Shown: one piece after another, positions 1-11,732 of the stretch | Numbering within the stretch: position 1 is the first letter of the stretch | How the letters are laid out: each line of letters starts with the position of its first letter | Assembly: GCA_025677815.1 (NCBI GenBank) | Contig: JAIXMP010000013.1 | Location: 1,054,001 to 1,118,000 of the forward strand | Origin: Phascolomyces articulosus | Taxonomy: Eukaryota > Mucoromycota > Mucoromycetes > Mucorales > Lichtheimiaceae | Reading direction: 5' to 3' | Length of the DNA: 64,000 bases | Position numbers and translations under genes: made by a program | Notes under the pieces: generated by a model | Told to the model about the DNA's origin: nothing | The model's database searches: none | What the model saw: only the letters and a program-made list of their open reading frames with translations

Positions 1-51
1 ACTGGACTTTACAGGAATTCACAGGACGCGGATTTCCGATATGTTACAAAC

Positions 52-186
52 CTTTTTTTTGGGGAGGGGGCGGTGTGCGTGTCTACGGGTCTTTTTATTT
101 TTTGGTTGTTGTTGTTGATGAGAAGACGACGGGGAAGGGTTGTGTTCTGGAGGTAGAGGTAATGAGAGTGCGGAAGCTGCTATCAT
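52..186 (-). pseudogene. PHD-cassette copy P1, first exon only (cut by window edge)
   Basis: This is the first exon of a small multicopy gene family found seven more times in the window. Reading leftwards from ATG at 186 gives an Ala/Ser/Pro-rich start, a short Gln run and a basic Lys/Arg/His stretch, then a GTTTGT donor just below 52. The exon is open, but its length leaves phase 0, whereas the intact copies P4 and P7 end this exon in phase 1; that suggests a one-base change or decay. No PHD exons are visible in the 50 bases to the left. Upstream sequence (190-740) is shared with copy P2 in the opposite direction and resembles the region upstream of P4. Whether the gene outside the window is intact cannot be judged. 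Confidence 0.5.
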
Positions 187-189
187 TAG

Positions 190-754
190 TGAAAAAAAAG
201 TTAATTATTCGTGCTCATTCTCCTCAAAATCAATAATAAAGAACTAGATGGTACTTACCAGCTAATAATGACATTTTTTTCTGTTCGAAAGAGAGAGAAA
301 AAAAAGTTGAAATTTACCGTGATTACCACAGAGAAAAAAGAACAGATCCATCCTCCTCCAGTATCATTCTTTTGACCACTTAATTTCTTGTCATCGACAT
401 CATTATCTGATCCCATATTATATAGAGAAGCAAATATACTCCTATATGCAATAATTCTATTATTCATACAGAATACTCTATTGCATATTAGCAAATAAGG
501 TAATTGGATATATTATATATACCATCCTATAATAACGATTATGTTAATGACAATAATGCAATTGATCAAAAGAGTGTCGCAGGAAGAGGAGAAGGGTTGC
601 CTATTCTTTTTTTGTATAGTAAAGCAAACTTCAGCCATTCTTTCTCTCTCTCTCGTTAAGTATGAAATAAATGTCTCTCCCAGATACATAACGCTTGGTT
701 TTTTATTGTATATTTGAAGAGGAAAAACATGAATAATTAACCTTTTTTTCAATA
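190..754. promoter_or_regulatory. Conserved intergenic region between divergent PHD-cassette copies P1 and P2
   Basis: AT-rich, about 0.57 kb between the two start codons. Clearly similar sequence recurs at about 44,095-44,580 (upstream of P4), and partly at 61,680-61,900 (upstream of P8) and 50,600-51,110 (between P6 and P7). It probably acts as a shared promoter; this is inferred from position and conservation only. An open frame on the minus strand (255-494) is also kept at 44,019-44,282, but DNA conservation alone could explain that. Confidence 0.4.
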
Positions 755-1003
755 ATGATAGTAGCTTCTGCACCAACCCCACCTCCAGGAGGCGATAAGC
801 CTTCCTCCTCTTCCCACCAACAACAGTAACAAGTAAAGAAGAAAAAAAAAGATGTGCTTATCGCCCACGGGGCACAAGTGTGTATCTTTTTATTACCTAA
901 TATTGATAGCGTTATAAACTCAAAATATTTATCTTTTTTATCCTTTTTTTTATAGACCCGTAACCTGCTGGACGTGCTGAAAGATGCTGTCAATTAGAAA
1001 GAC
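755..1003 (+). pseudogene. PHD-cassette copy P2, truncated pseudogene
   Basis: Exon 1 starts at ATG 755 with the family signature (Met-Ile-Val-Ala-Ser-Ala, a proline run, Gly-Gly-Asp-Lys, a serine run, His-Gln-Gln-Gln) and then meets TAA at 827-829 where copy P4 has CAA. The remaining exon keeps the basic tail. The intron ends at a TATAG near 955, and a short piece of exon 2 follows, with a second TAA three codons in. Similarity stops near 1000, before any PHD sequence. Copy P6 has stops at both equivalent positions, so P2 and P6 probably descend from one already broken ancestor. Confidence 0.6.
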
Positions 1004-1492
1004 ATTACATGCAAAGCATATATATTTTGAGTATAGAGCCATCACTTTGTTGTCCTACGTGCTAGAATCCTATTGTCCATTATCTGTGCAGTGAAACATG
1101 TCATATTCAAATGTGTCAATAAAAAATTTACGTAATAAATTACGATCCATTAAAAGAAGCTATAAATTAATATCCACGTTTTTTTCCTTATTGTTGGTTT
1201 CAGGTAGTAATACTAACTACCAAGCAGTATGACTTATTTATATCCACAAACGAAGCAAGTATACGAGTATAAGAAGGAAAATAAAATAGTACTATAATAC
1301 ATTATTTGTCTACTAATCATCAAATAATGAACCTAAGCCAAGATTGCCCAAAGTGACGTTTTTGAGCTGGGGTTCGTTTTTGCATGAATTTCGAAAATGC
1401 TGAGAGAAAAAAAAACATCATGGCGATCTGAAACATTTTATTTTTTCTTCTTTCCACATTTCCCACTCTCCAAAAAAAAAAAAAAAAACATT

Positions 1493-2122
1493 ATGAGCTT
1501 TCATTTCGCATCCCATGAACATTATAATGATGGAGAAACCTCCATGACACGAAGTACGATTATTGTACGAGAAATGGACGAGAATGAGCCATTACCTGAC
1601 AGACTCAAAGTACCCACTCCACCTACATATGAAATTGAAAGTGGCGTATCTTCTGACGACAACGGGGAGGAAGAAGAGGGAGATGACTTTATGAATACAT
1701 GGACAGACGAAGAAGAGGATGATGACGATGACTATGGTAGAGATCGAGATATATTATTGGGACATTGGTTTCCTTCATTATTACACCGATCGATTATTGA
1801 ATTTTTGGATGATGATCAAGATGATGAAGATAGCTATATGATGGATCATCCTTTTGATATGTTGTCATCCAATGAATCGGCCATTATTGTAGAACAAGGG
1901 GACGATGATGATGATGAAGAAGAAGAAGAAGAGGAAGGATATGATCGTCATCGTCGTTATGATAATGAAAAGGAGATAGAAGAAGAGGAAGAGGAAGAAC
2001 GGGTTTCTATTTCTGACAAGAAACGAAGTACTCCACCTCGACGAAAACAACGACAAAAAAGAAGCAAACATACAAATAAAAAGGACCAAGTACCCATTGA
2101 AGTCGTTCATATTGTTTTATAA
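1493..2122 (+). CDS. Acidic low-complexity hypothetical protein
   Basis: Single-exon reading frame of about 209 residues. The frame is open from 1397, but the first 32 codons are translated poly-T and poly-A tracts that look like 5' leader, so I prefer the ATG at 1493, just after a run of A. The protein starts with a mixed-composition segment containing a Pro-Leu-Pro-Asp-Arg-Leu stretch. Long Asp/Glu runs fill the middle, and a basic Lys/Arg tail (about residues 175-200) could be a nuclear signal. I recognise no domain. The charge pattern resembles nuclear or chromatin-associated proteins, which is weak inference. The normal-composition islands argue that it is a real gene. Confidence 0.5.
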   Translation: MSFHFASHEHYNDGETSMTRSTIIVREMDENEPLPDRLKVPTPPTYEIESGVSSDDNGEEEEGDDFMNTWTDEEEDDDDDYGRDRDILLGHWFPSLLHRSIIEFLDDDQDDEDSYMMDHPFDMLSSNESAIIVEQGDDDDDEEEEEEEGYDRHRRYDNEKEIEEEEEEERVSISDKKRSTPPRRKQRQKRSKHTNKKDQVPIEVVHIVL

Positions 2123-3381
2123 TAATATAGTTATCATCATCTTTCATTTCCTTTAGCATCATTCCATTATAATTTAGCTCATTCGCACACCACATGAATT
2201 CATACACCTTATATTACATATGCATATAGTATACAATATATATTTTCATTGTCATGTAAATTCTATAAATATATAAAATCTACCCGTTTTTTTTTTTCAG
2301 ATGATTTTCCCTTAAAAATAAATTTTTTGTTTGTCTAGAACCATCCAAATCATCAACATAACTTGTTATGAAATTTATACATAGAAACATTAATACACAT
2401 TACATTTATACAAAAGGAGAGATAGGTAGAAAATAACGAAATGATGGTATAGTTTCTTTTTATAAATAAATATTATATTTATAAAATGATTATAAAAAGA
2501 ACTCAAGGAGAAAAACACAGAGTTCCAATGGAGAAAATCAAACATGTGTTTATAATAAAAAAGAGAGGATCAAGTTGTCAAGATAATTTGTTGCTACTAA
2601 AAATATCAAAAAAACTGGTCTTTTTATATATATCTATACTTACACACACAGTGTGAAGTGTTTGGTTTTTAGGATGACGAAGAATGGAAGAGAAAAGGAG
2701 TTGCCACTTAAAGACATTCAAACATGTGTGTTATAGATCTATATATAACAACAACCTATTTTGAGCTCCGATTTTTTCAGGGTCAAAAAAAAAGACGATC
2801 TTTTTTATTGTGGATAGCTATTTCATACCACACATACAAAACACACACATAAACATAGAGAGAGAGAGAGGCTTGACTTGTTGACTCTAAAATGATTTAT
2901 CCGTTTAGGATTTCTTGCTCTAGACCTGCTTTTACTAAACGGGATCGCCGGACATTATCTTTTTTAAACACATGGTAGATCTTTTCCCTCTTTTTTAATA
3001 TTTTGATGTTCCGCGAGACAATGGGAAAACTCTTATAAAATCAACTCGTTTAATAGAATATGTTATGTGTGTGAATGCTTGCTATTTAAAAAATATATAA
3101 ATACAACCCACATTTAAAAAAACTAAAAAAAAAAGGTCCTTTGGTTAACTTCCTTTTTCTCTCTCTTCTTTCCATATCACTCTTTTTTTTTTCTACCTTT
3201 TATTTTTCTATATCATATAAATTATTATCATATATTCTTATTCATATCCATATATATTATATTATAATCATATCTCTTTTATTATTCATTCTGTAATATC
3301 ATCACGATACATCATCAACAACTAAATTCGCGTTTTAATTAACGTGCCCCCGTGTTGTAAACACACGACAACAACTATTCA
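2123..3381. other. Intergenic AT-rich region
   Basis: No gene seen. It holds homopolymer runs, short GA and CA repeats near 2,860 and 2,640, and a CT-rich stretch (3,150-3,300) typical of the promoter and leader of the next gene. Confidence 0.6.
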
Positions 3382-3399
3382 TTGCATTATTATCCATCC

Positions 3400-3717
3400 A
3401 TGGCCATCATGTTACAATTTCTCGTTGATTTATCACGAAAACATCAACATAAATCATCAACAAAAAGTACCACTACTATGACTACTCAACAAAAACAATC
3501 ATTGAGTGGTAGTAACAACAACAATAGCGATAAACCTACCATTGTTCGATCTCCTTCATCTACTTCATCTATTGATACTTGGTCTACTCTTCTCGAAGAA
3601 GACGATTGGCATGATGATAAACAATGTTGGTCTTTTAAAGATGATTATGTATCATTTCCAAGTCTAGAAGAAACCGAAGATTCTACTATTCTTCATGATC
3701 TTCAAGTACGCGAATAA
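3400..3717 (+). CDS. Small Ser/Thr-rich hypothetical protein
   Basis: Open frame from 3382; the ATG at 3400 has the better context (CC before, G after), giving 105 residues. An N-terminal mixed segment is followed by Thr/Ser/Asn-rich sequence and a C-terminal part with a Trp/Asp/Glu-rich island that is not simple repeat. I recognise no family. A CT-rich leader with a long pyrimidine stretch precedes it, as for other genes here. Sequence from 3,720 to about 4,860 is T-rich, probably 3' UTR and intergenic; the open frames there are translated homopolymers. A continuation by splicing near 3,705 (GTACGC) cannot be excluded. Confidence 0.45.
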   Translation: MAIMLQFLVDLSRKHQHKSSTKSTTTMTTQQKQSLSGSNNNNSDKPTIVRSPSSTSSIDTWSTLLEEDDWHDDKQCWSFKDDYVSFPSLEETEDSTILHDLQVRE

Positions 3718-4032
3718 TCATGGTGTATTAAAACAACAACAACAACATTTATATATCCCAACATATTTTTTTTTATATTCCAAAACTTGTTGTATACTTC
3801 TTTTTCTTTTTCTATTGCATTTTTCTACTACTACCAATTTCTACTACTTCTTTCTTTTTTTTTTCTCTCTATTCAAACTCGCAACATACTTTTTTTTTTA
3901 TTTCGAATGATGAATGAAAACAACAACAACAGCAACACACCTTTCCATTCCTTTTTCACTCTATACTTCTTTTATTCTATATACTATACTACATTGACTA
4001 CACACTCTTTCTATTTGTGATGGCGAACCCAC

Positions 4033-4063
<31 letters not shown>

Positions 4064-4860
4064 CCACCTATCCATTCCTTTTTTTTTTGAAAAAAATAAC
4101 CGTTTCAACTATTATACACTATACCTTTTTTCTCGTTTCCATCTTCTTTTTTTTCATTTTTTAAAACCTATTGTGTGTCCTTTTTTTTTCTCGTTTCTTG
4201 TAATATGCCAATTTTCTTTCTTTCTCTTAAAACTTTGTCGGTCTCTAATATGTCGAAAAACAACAACAAAAAATATTTATGGATTATTTGGACTGTTCGG
4301 ATTTTTGTCTGCTAAATAATACAAATATATTTTTTATAATAATAATAATGATAATAATAAACCTTTCATATTTTACCAAACAACATCTAATAATAATAAT
4401 AACCTCACTATTCTATTGTTTATAATGCATGTGTATGTGTCTGTGTTTACAAAATGAATTATATGAATTCGAGTCACCTCTTTTTTTTTTTTACTGTTGT
4501 TCATTCGTGTAACATGTCACAACAGCAGTGAGCATTCATGTCAATTTTTTATTTTTATTTTTAGATAGACATTTATATATATATGTAAACAAAAAAGAAA
4601 AATGATGTGTCAAAGTCTATGTGGATGAAAGAATGAATGAATAAATGAATGAGAATGAGGAGGATGAATCTTTTTTTTAAGAATGAATTTATACTATTAT
4701 TATATACGACTGTCTTATGTTATCTGTTTTATAAAAGAAAAGGTAGGTGTTACAACAGCTTTTTTTTTTCCTGCAGCACAAGTGTAAAATTACTTTTTAT
4801 ATAAAAAAATATGGGGGAATCCAATCAAAAGTGACACAGAAAACGTGCTTCTGGTTTATT

Positions 4861-6423
4861 CTAGGTGATCACAGCACCTTCACGAATCGACCGTTTAATA
4901 CGATCTGCTATCATTCGATCCTTTCGTCCGATCAATGACGTGGCCTTGCCTGTGCGACCTGCTCTGGCTGTCCGACCTACTCGATGCAAGTAATCAATCA
5001 TGGATGCAGGAAAATCATAGAGTACAACATGGTCAACAAACGTGGTATCAATCCCTCTTGAGGCAATATCCGTACTGATCAATACATTATAGTTCTTTTT
5101 CTTTGCTTCTTCTTCTTCTAATGCTTCAGGTTGTATTTCTCCCGAAAATAATCCCAATGTTTGTTTACGATCCACATCTTTATGTAATGTAAATACGTCC
5201 ACCTCTTTACTGGCTAACCACTGTTGTAATAATTGAGCAGAATGTTTGGTATTACAAAACACTAATGTTTTTTCATCCTTGATATTCTTTTTTAATACAT
5301 CCAATAACGCCAATTGTCGATTTCCATTGAATCGTTGTAAATCAACAAAAGATTGTTTAAGGTTCGGTAATGCACGATGTAAGGAGGGTGTGGTGATTTT
5401 AAGCATACCCTCTTGTCCAAAAAGATCATCCAATGTACGATGCACAGAACGTGGTAATGTGGCCGAGACCACGACGGTTTTACACTCCTGTCGGTCTCGA
5501 GGTATCTTCTTCATCACATATTGAACATCGTCACCCCATCCTGCATCAAACAACGAATCCGCTTCATCCACAATCAAAAATTGAACATCAGATAAAGAAA
5601 GTGTATGATCGGCCACGTAGCCCCGTAAAGTAGTAGGGGTAGTGATTAATACATCCACAGGACGTTCCAGATCCTTGACAAGTCGATGACGTGGAGTTTT
5701 ACCATCCAATGCCAAGCTACGGAATTTGACTGTATGAGCTAATGATTTGCATGTTTGTAATACTTGACTAACTAATTCACGCGTAGGGACCAAAACAATG
5801 GCGCGAGGTCGATCCAATCTTCTCTTGTTACTATTCTTTTGTTGTTGTTCTTTTTGTTTCAAAGCATGAATCGTGGGAACTAAATAAGCTAAAGTTTTCC
5901 CAGATCCAGTTTCAGCAGCACACAAAATATGGCGTGCATCTTTGGTTGATAGAATCGCAGGGATCGTCAGCGCCTGAATTTCTGTTGGTTTGGCTTGGTC
6001 TGGTAATATGGAACGAATAGCTTCAATCAATTTGGGTTGTTGTTGTAACCCAAGATCATCAAATGAATCGGGTAAATGGTGAGACAATGAGGATGATTGA
6101 ATAGTTTCCAATCGTTTTTTAATGGGAATGTAAGGGACATGACGAGCACCTGTACTTCCTCCACTACTACGATCTTTGAGTTTGGCACGTAATACATCGC
6201 GTCGTTCTCGACCTGTCAAGCCATCGGGTTTAATGTGTTTGGAAAGACTGGAATAATTAGGTTTTCGTAGTTGTGATCGTTTGGATGCAAGAATGGGCGT
6301 CCATGTAAATGTTGCTTTATGTTGTTGTTGTTGTACTAGTAGTTGAAAAGTATAACAATGAGGATGAGGTAATGAATGGTGTCGTCCTAATGTTGTCAAT
6401 AAAGTATTAGTTAATTTTTGCAT
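4861..6423 (-). CDS. Mitochondrial DEAD-box ATP-dependent RNA helicase, MRH4-like
   Basis: An intact single-exon gene of 520 residues. The core helicase motifs appear in order: Q-motif-like PTEIQ (146-150), Walker A AAETGSGKT (169-177), PTREL (213-217), DEAD (286-289), SAT (320-322), STDIASRGID (450-459) and HRVGRTARAGR (480-490). The first ~60 residues are rich in Lys, Arg, His and Ser with few acids, fitting a mitochondrial targeting peptide. The Arg-Lys-Pro-Asn-Tyr and Leu-rich linker before the core, and the overall length, are like yeast Mrh4, which acts in assembly of the mitochondrial large ribosomal subunit. It stands alone on the minus strand. Assignment to the DEAD-box superfamily is certain; the MRH4 subfamily is likely but not tested by alignment. 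Confidence 0.9.
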   Translation of the reverse strand: MQKLTNTLLTTLGRHHSLPHPHCYTFQLLVQQQQHKATFTWTPILASKRSQLRKPNYSSLSKHIKPDGLTGRERRDVLRAKLKDRSSGGSTGARHVPYIPIKKRLETIQSSSLSHHLPDSFDDLGLQQQPKLIEAIRSILPDQAKPTEIQALTIPAILSTKDARHILCAAETGSGKTLAYLVPTIHALKQKEQQQKNSNKRRLDRPRAIVLVPTRELVSQVLQTCKSLAHTVKFRSLALDGKTPRHRLVKDLERPVDVLITTPTTLRGYVADHTLSLSDVQFLIVDEADSLFDAGWGDDVQYVMKKIPRDRQECKTVVVSATLPRSVHRTLDDLFGQEGMLKITTPSLHRALPNLKQSFVDLQRFNGNRQLALLDVLKKNIKDEKTLVFCNTKHSAQLLQQWLASKEVDVFTLHKDVDRKQTLGLFSGEIQPEALEEEEAKKKNYNVLISTDIASRGIDTTFVDHVVLYDFPASMIDYLHRVGRTARAGRTGKATSLIGRKDRMIADRIKRSIREGAVIT

Positions 6424-6477
6424 AGTGTATATATGATTTTGTTTTTGTTTTTTTTTTTTAGGTGAAAAAATTGACCT

Positions 6478-6666
6478 CTAAGTGTTGACTGGGTTAGAAT
6501 ATTTGGTTGTCAAATGTGCAGTGATCTCCCCTACATACTCATAATTCAACCAGAAAGATAAGCGCATATAGAGCGTCACTAAAACTAGCACCGTCAGCAA
6601 TCGAGAATAAAAGACAGCGAGTGCAATATACTGATACTCTATGGTGTATTGTAAATGTTTAGACAT
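6478..6666 (-). CDS. Possible small membrane protein (62 aa)
   Basis: Short frame of normal composition with one clear hydrophobic segment (about residues 14-40) and charged ends, which would suit a small single-span membrane protein. Its stop lies 55 bases upstream of the helicase start on the same strand. I recognise no family, and a chance frame in AT-rich DNA is possible. Confidence 0.25.
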   Translation of the reverse strand: MSKHLQYTIEYQYIALAVFYSRLLTVLVLVTLYMRLSFWLNYEYVGEITAHLTTKYSNPVNT

Positions 6667-8248
6667 TAATTTGAATCATTTCCCCACCTATTGTACCATA
6701 GTTTTATTTGGATCCATGCTCTCCCTATTTCTTTAACAAACCCTTCGGCTCATTATTATGATAACTTTGCTTCTATCGTTTTTCCTATCATTATTGGAGT
6801 TGTAGATATTGATATGTTCTTCAGTTTATCCATAAGCTTCTTGTTGTCAAATTAAAAATGTATAGGTGAAGTTGTTGCAGTAACAAAACATGAGTCACGG
6901 TGCTATAAAGGTGATGTTGTTGGAATTAACTAAAATAGTGCAGATACAAAGTCCCATAGCGTTTAATAAATATGATATTATTTAAAAGCACAGAATTTAG
7001 AATCTCATATATGTAATTTGTTGTTGTTGTTGTTGTTGTTGTGTTGGTGATTTATTGGATGATATGCATCGTTAATCGTTCGATCCTCCTTTGACAATTC
7101 CAGAGTAGATATCTCGTAAAAACATAACCTAAATACTGTCTGTTGGAAACAAAAATTGGTTAGACATTTTAAATGAGATAGGAAAAAGAGGTATTGCTTC
7201 TTTTCCACTTATTCTTCTATGCTTCATTTTCAATTCTTTTCTATGTAAACAAGCCGAGAAATATGTGTACATTAAAGGGAAGGAAAATATTTTAATCAAC
7301 GCCTTATTCTTCGGAACCCAAGAAGAGAAGAAATCTCGTGTCGAATATGCTAGAGTAAGTATTTACAAGGTGAGAGTGGCATCATTACCACTAAGAAGAG
7401 TATTACAGCTTAAGCTTACAGCTCCTTAAATACTTTCAGAGTACTATGTAACGTTGGTAATGTATGACCAAAATAAAGACTCAATTCCCATGCTCTATCC
7501 CTATTACTTTTTAGATAAAAAAAATACTATTCATTGCACCATATAAATAAATAACCTAGTCCTGTTTGTCTATCGTCTTTTTGAAATAAAAATATCCATT
7601 GATTCCGCTTACATATAAAATGATTACATTGACATAAGATTGAGTATTGGAATAATCATTTGCTACAATTGTCATTAAATACCTTGATTCATTTCTTTTA
7701 TATTTGAATATTCTTCATACAAATTATTCAGTTTCATCTTTGAAGCTTTGTTCATTTTGGTTAACATTCGCATTATGCCGCCATCCCCCAGCTTTGTAAC
7801 GTGTTCCAGTACGATATATATTTTTACAAAAACAACAATTAAGCCTTTTTTGCAATACAGTACGATTTGTCCAGCACTGTCTTCAAAAATCTATACTGCC
7901 AGAATCCGTAGTGTGGTTGAGCAAACTTAGTAGACGTCCTACCTTATGGCAAGAAAAACAATGGAAGAGGGGTCACAGCGAATAAAAACAAAGCCATGGC
8001 TCATCTCTGTTGGAAGACGTTTCAGTAATGGATTATAGATCCATGAAGAAGTGTTTCATATTCTTTTTTTGTTGGAATATGACTAAGATTGTGGCAAAAG
8101 AGGAAAGAGCAGAATCAACAAGGAGTATGATATTTTCCTTCCATTATCATGCGAAAGATGTCGATTTTCGCCCACCCTCTTTAAAAAATATCGCCACCTG
8201 AAATTTTTTCTTGAACTTTTTTTTTTTTTTTTGACAGTTATCACCAAA
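6667..8248. other. Intergenic region with no convincing gene
   Basis: Several frames of 60-67 codons occur but lack conserved motifs. A (CAA/TTG)n run sits at 7,018-7,041. A TTGACAG after a T-run at about 8,220-8,236 could be the acceptor of a leader intron of the next gene, just ahead of its ATG. Confidence 0.5.
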
Positions 8249-10390
8249 ATGGTAGAAAATGAGCCAATTACGTTAACAACAACTCATAAAGAAAATCATC
8301 ATAAACGTTCAAAAAAGAAGAAAAAAAGCAAAGATAGAGATAATGCCTTGAATAACAATAGCAGCGGTAGTCCATCGTCGAAACGTAAACATGATCATGG
8401 CAAACATACCGATGAATCGAACAAGAAGAGTAAGAAGCGTAAAATTGGGGATCTCATGGGTGCGAAAAGAAACCAAGAAACGGCATCAGCAACAGCGAAA
8501 AACAACAACAACAACAACAACACCAATAATACCCATACTGCTACAACCACCACTGCTACAACTACAACTACTAATACTTCTACAACACCCATAACCTATG
8601 AAAGCGCAAGTGATAGTGACAGCGATGATAATGAAAAAACAAACCAAATGAATAAAAGGACAACAGTTCAAAAGAGGAACAAGCCAGCGACATTGACACA
8701 AAATCGAATTCTTCCTCATTTACATTTTGTCTATGAGGATACTGTGGATAAGAAATCGCAAATCAAAAACCGTCGCATGATCCATGCCGATATCAAAGTG
8801 AATCGCGATTATTATATTTCTGATTCCGATGAAGAATCTGATTCTGATGATGATTATTCTGGTGCACCATTATGTGAATGGCATCGGAAGGTTTATATCA
8901 ACCCAGAGAAAATCAAGTCTAAAGTGAAAAATGGAGAATGGAATATCAAAACGGGAAAATTTTCGGTAGAAGAACTTATCAAACTTGAAAAACGAATCAA
9001 GAAAATTGGCAGGGTAAGTTTTTGGTTTTTAAGAATTAGGAAGTGAAAGGTAGGCGTTATAGAGAAAGAGGGAGGATGTTTATGTGTCTCTTTTTTTTTT
9101 TAAAAAAAAAAATAGCGTGAAAATTTGACATTGGAACAACTTCGAGAAACTGTGTTGGCAGAAAATCATAAACCACACATGAAATTTTGGTATCAAGTTG
9201 TAAAGGCATTTCCAGATCGATCTTTGTCACAAATTTATCATCATACCAAAACAGGATACCATGAAGATGCTTACAAAGGTCGATGGACAGCAGAACAGGA
9301 TGAAGAACTATTAGAGTAAATAAAATATATTTCTTTCAACAACACTTTGAGAGCGGAGAGGCGATGAAAGAGGAAGGTCAAATATAACAAAACAACAATC
9401 CATTCTAATACCATCTTGATCTTGCTTTTGATAAAAATAGTTTGGCCAAAAAGTTCGATAGCAAATTTATCAAGGTGGCAGAGAAATTAAATCGAACTCG
9501 ACAAGCATGTTCGGATCGTTACAGACAATTAACCAACAAACCTACTCAAAGAAAGAATTGGACAAAGGATGAACTTGGAATTTTGGAAAAGGCAGTGAAA
9601 GAATATACTGAAAAACATGGTAAAAGTATATCCTGGGAATATATTGCCAATAACTATTTTGCAGATAAACGTAATCCACTTCAAATCCGAAAGAAATGGT
9701 AGGTTTGTTTAATACGATTTTTTTTTGGATATATGGATGAGTTGGAAGGAAGATTATGTATGTGTATATCAATCCGGTAAATTCAAACGTTGATTGAAAT
9801 TGACATTTTTTTTTGTCAGGGAGAGTATAGGGACTACTTTTGATTCAGCTGATACAGTGGTACGGAATATGAAGGATGTTACAATACAAGTTCAATTAAA
9901 GTTATTCGAACAGTAAGTTATTATTTATCTGAAGAGAAATCATTTCCTCTCCCTCGCACTACAGTTTATTAAACTACTAGTAATATTTTTTTAAAAAAAT
10001 ATATTAGGATGCAAAAAATGGGATGGAAGGCCGAAGATGATATTGACTATAATAAGGTCAACAGCGACGATTTTAAAATGTAAGTACTGGGTATATATAA
10101 TAAAGATTGCTATAGATCAAATTATTTTGAAATTTTACTCACATACCGAAAAATATAAATATAAATGGCATTTTAGCAATAAGGAAACAGCTAGAAGAAC
10201 GTATTATAAGATGAGAGATTCTTTACATGATTGTGATAAAATGAAATATCCAGGTATAATGTTTTTTTTTTTTTTTTTACTTTTGTTCCAAATATAATGA
10301 TAGCTAATACATATATATATATATCTTTCAGAAATTATTGATCGATTAGTAACAACACGTCGAGCCATGGTGGAAAGTCTCAAAGAATAG
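8249..10390 (+). CDS. reb1: Myb-domain DNA-binding protein, Reb1/TTF1-like RNA polymerase I terminator factor
   Basis: Seven-exon model: 8249-9013, 9116-9315, 9441-9698, 9820-9912, 10008-10079, 10177-10253, 10332-10390; phases agree throughout, giving 507 residues. The first ~250 residues are Lys-rich, Asn/Thr-rich and acidic-Ser low-complexity sequence with bipartite basic clusters (nuclear signal). From about residue 256 comes the conserved DNA-binding region: an N-terminal helical segment, a Myb/SANT repeat starting near 309 (Gly-Arg-Trp-Thr...Trp/Phe pattern), a second near 359 (Asn-Trp-Thr-Lys-Asp-Glu), and a more divergent C-terminal repeat. This layout is that of Reb1/Rtf1/TTF1, which bind rDNA terminators and also act as general regulatory factors. 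The real start is ATG 8249; the frame extends slightly upstream without an ATG. Reb1-type identity is likely; exact orthology needs alignment. Confidence 0.85.
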
Positions 10391-11732
10391 TTGGGTTTTT
10401 TTTAACTCTACTATTGACCCATGTACATGAGACCTTTTCCTCCCCTCTTATGGCTTTCTTTTGTTGAATACACGATCTGTAGCCTTCCTTTTATTATGCT
10501 TTTTTTTGTCAATTTTCAATAGCAAAAATGTTTATAAATGATGATGGATGACTATTCTACAACAAATCCAGTTTCTTTGGATTTCATACTTAGATACACA
10601 GTCGTATGGATTGGCAAGAAGACAAATACCAATACTTTATAACGACCTTTGGGATTCCTTGCAACTACTGGCATACTGAAGCAATCCAATCGACTATTCA
10701 AAAACAGGACTCCGTACAAAAAAGTACATTCTTTTACCGTTTCGTCAGCTAATGATATATAAGCACCAAGTGGGGAAGTGTTCACAGCAATTTTCTTCAA
10801 TTTATTACAATCGGAAGTTCACTTCCACATTCTGTGAGTTCTTCCTCGAGTCAGTATATATGTTCATAATAACATTACATATATATAACGTGCGCAAATG
10901 ACAGCATTATCGATTATAATACTTGAACTGTCCTGCAAATATTTCGTCAAAGGTCAAGTCATTGCATTTTCATCACACCAGACAATCTCCATCTTCTTCA
11001 ACTAATGTAATATCAACATCGCAAAACCCCGTATCATTTGTGAAATATTTTGACTTTCATTAGTGAACATTGTCACTATTCAATTAAGTACAATATTACC
11101 ATTGATTTATGAAAAAAATTGTCTTCATATACGAAAAACCCCATCTTTCATTAACGGATAAAGTTGTTTTTTTATAAGCGGATAACTTCACTATTTATTA
11201 ACGAACAAATTATACTCGTTCATGAACAAAGTCACCTCTCATACGCGAACAAATCTAACTTTTATTAATGAATAAAATTATAAAAAATTCAAGAATTTCT
11301 GTCTTTAATCAAACGTAATATCTTGTACAAGTTCATAATTAGCAGTATCGAGATAACAGTTGCATAATCTCGTTTTGAACACGTTGATGATAACAGAAGA
11401 AAAGCGCTATTGGTGCTATGCCGGAAGGATTGTATATAAGCTTACCATTTCTATCCATCCATTTGTACTGACATTATTGAGATACTGAACATACAAATTC
11501 AATACTTTAACAGCATTACTTCTCCAATATAACAATATATTAAATAGGTTTCTCTTTGTGTAACTCAGTTCAAAAAAGGTGCGATTACTTCAAATGGTAA
11601 TTCAGTTGCACTACTTTTTTTCAATTAAGTTTTTGCAGCTCGTGCTCTCTCTGAGACACATTGATATTATTATTATTTTACTTCCACTTCCACTCTCTTT
11701 TTTTTTTTTGTACCAAATACAACAACTATACC
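10391..11732. other. Intergenic region with possible decayed gene pieces
   Basis: An 82-codon minus-strand frame at 10,552-10,800 and short open stretches near 10,900-11,030 have protein-like composition but no recognisable domain or continuous splice model. At about 11,100-11,285 a degenerate series of units of roughly 20-30 bases (ATTAACGAACAAA-like) repeats about six times. Confidence 0.35.

Noticed and set aside
255..494. Minus-strand frame conserved with 44019-44282 as a third gene in the PHD spacer
   Set aside because: Short, weak start context, and explained by conservation of the spacer DNA; not shown in the other spacers.
3787..4319. Overlapping frames rich in Phe, Leu, Ser and Tyr
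   Set aside because: Translated T- and CT-rich sequence downstream of a gene; no conserved motif.
8395..8719. Minus-strand frames with Val/Leu-rich 'membrane' sequence
   Set aside because: Shadows of the Asn/Thr repeat region of the Reb1-like gene.
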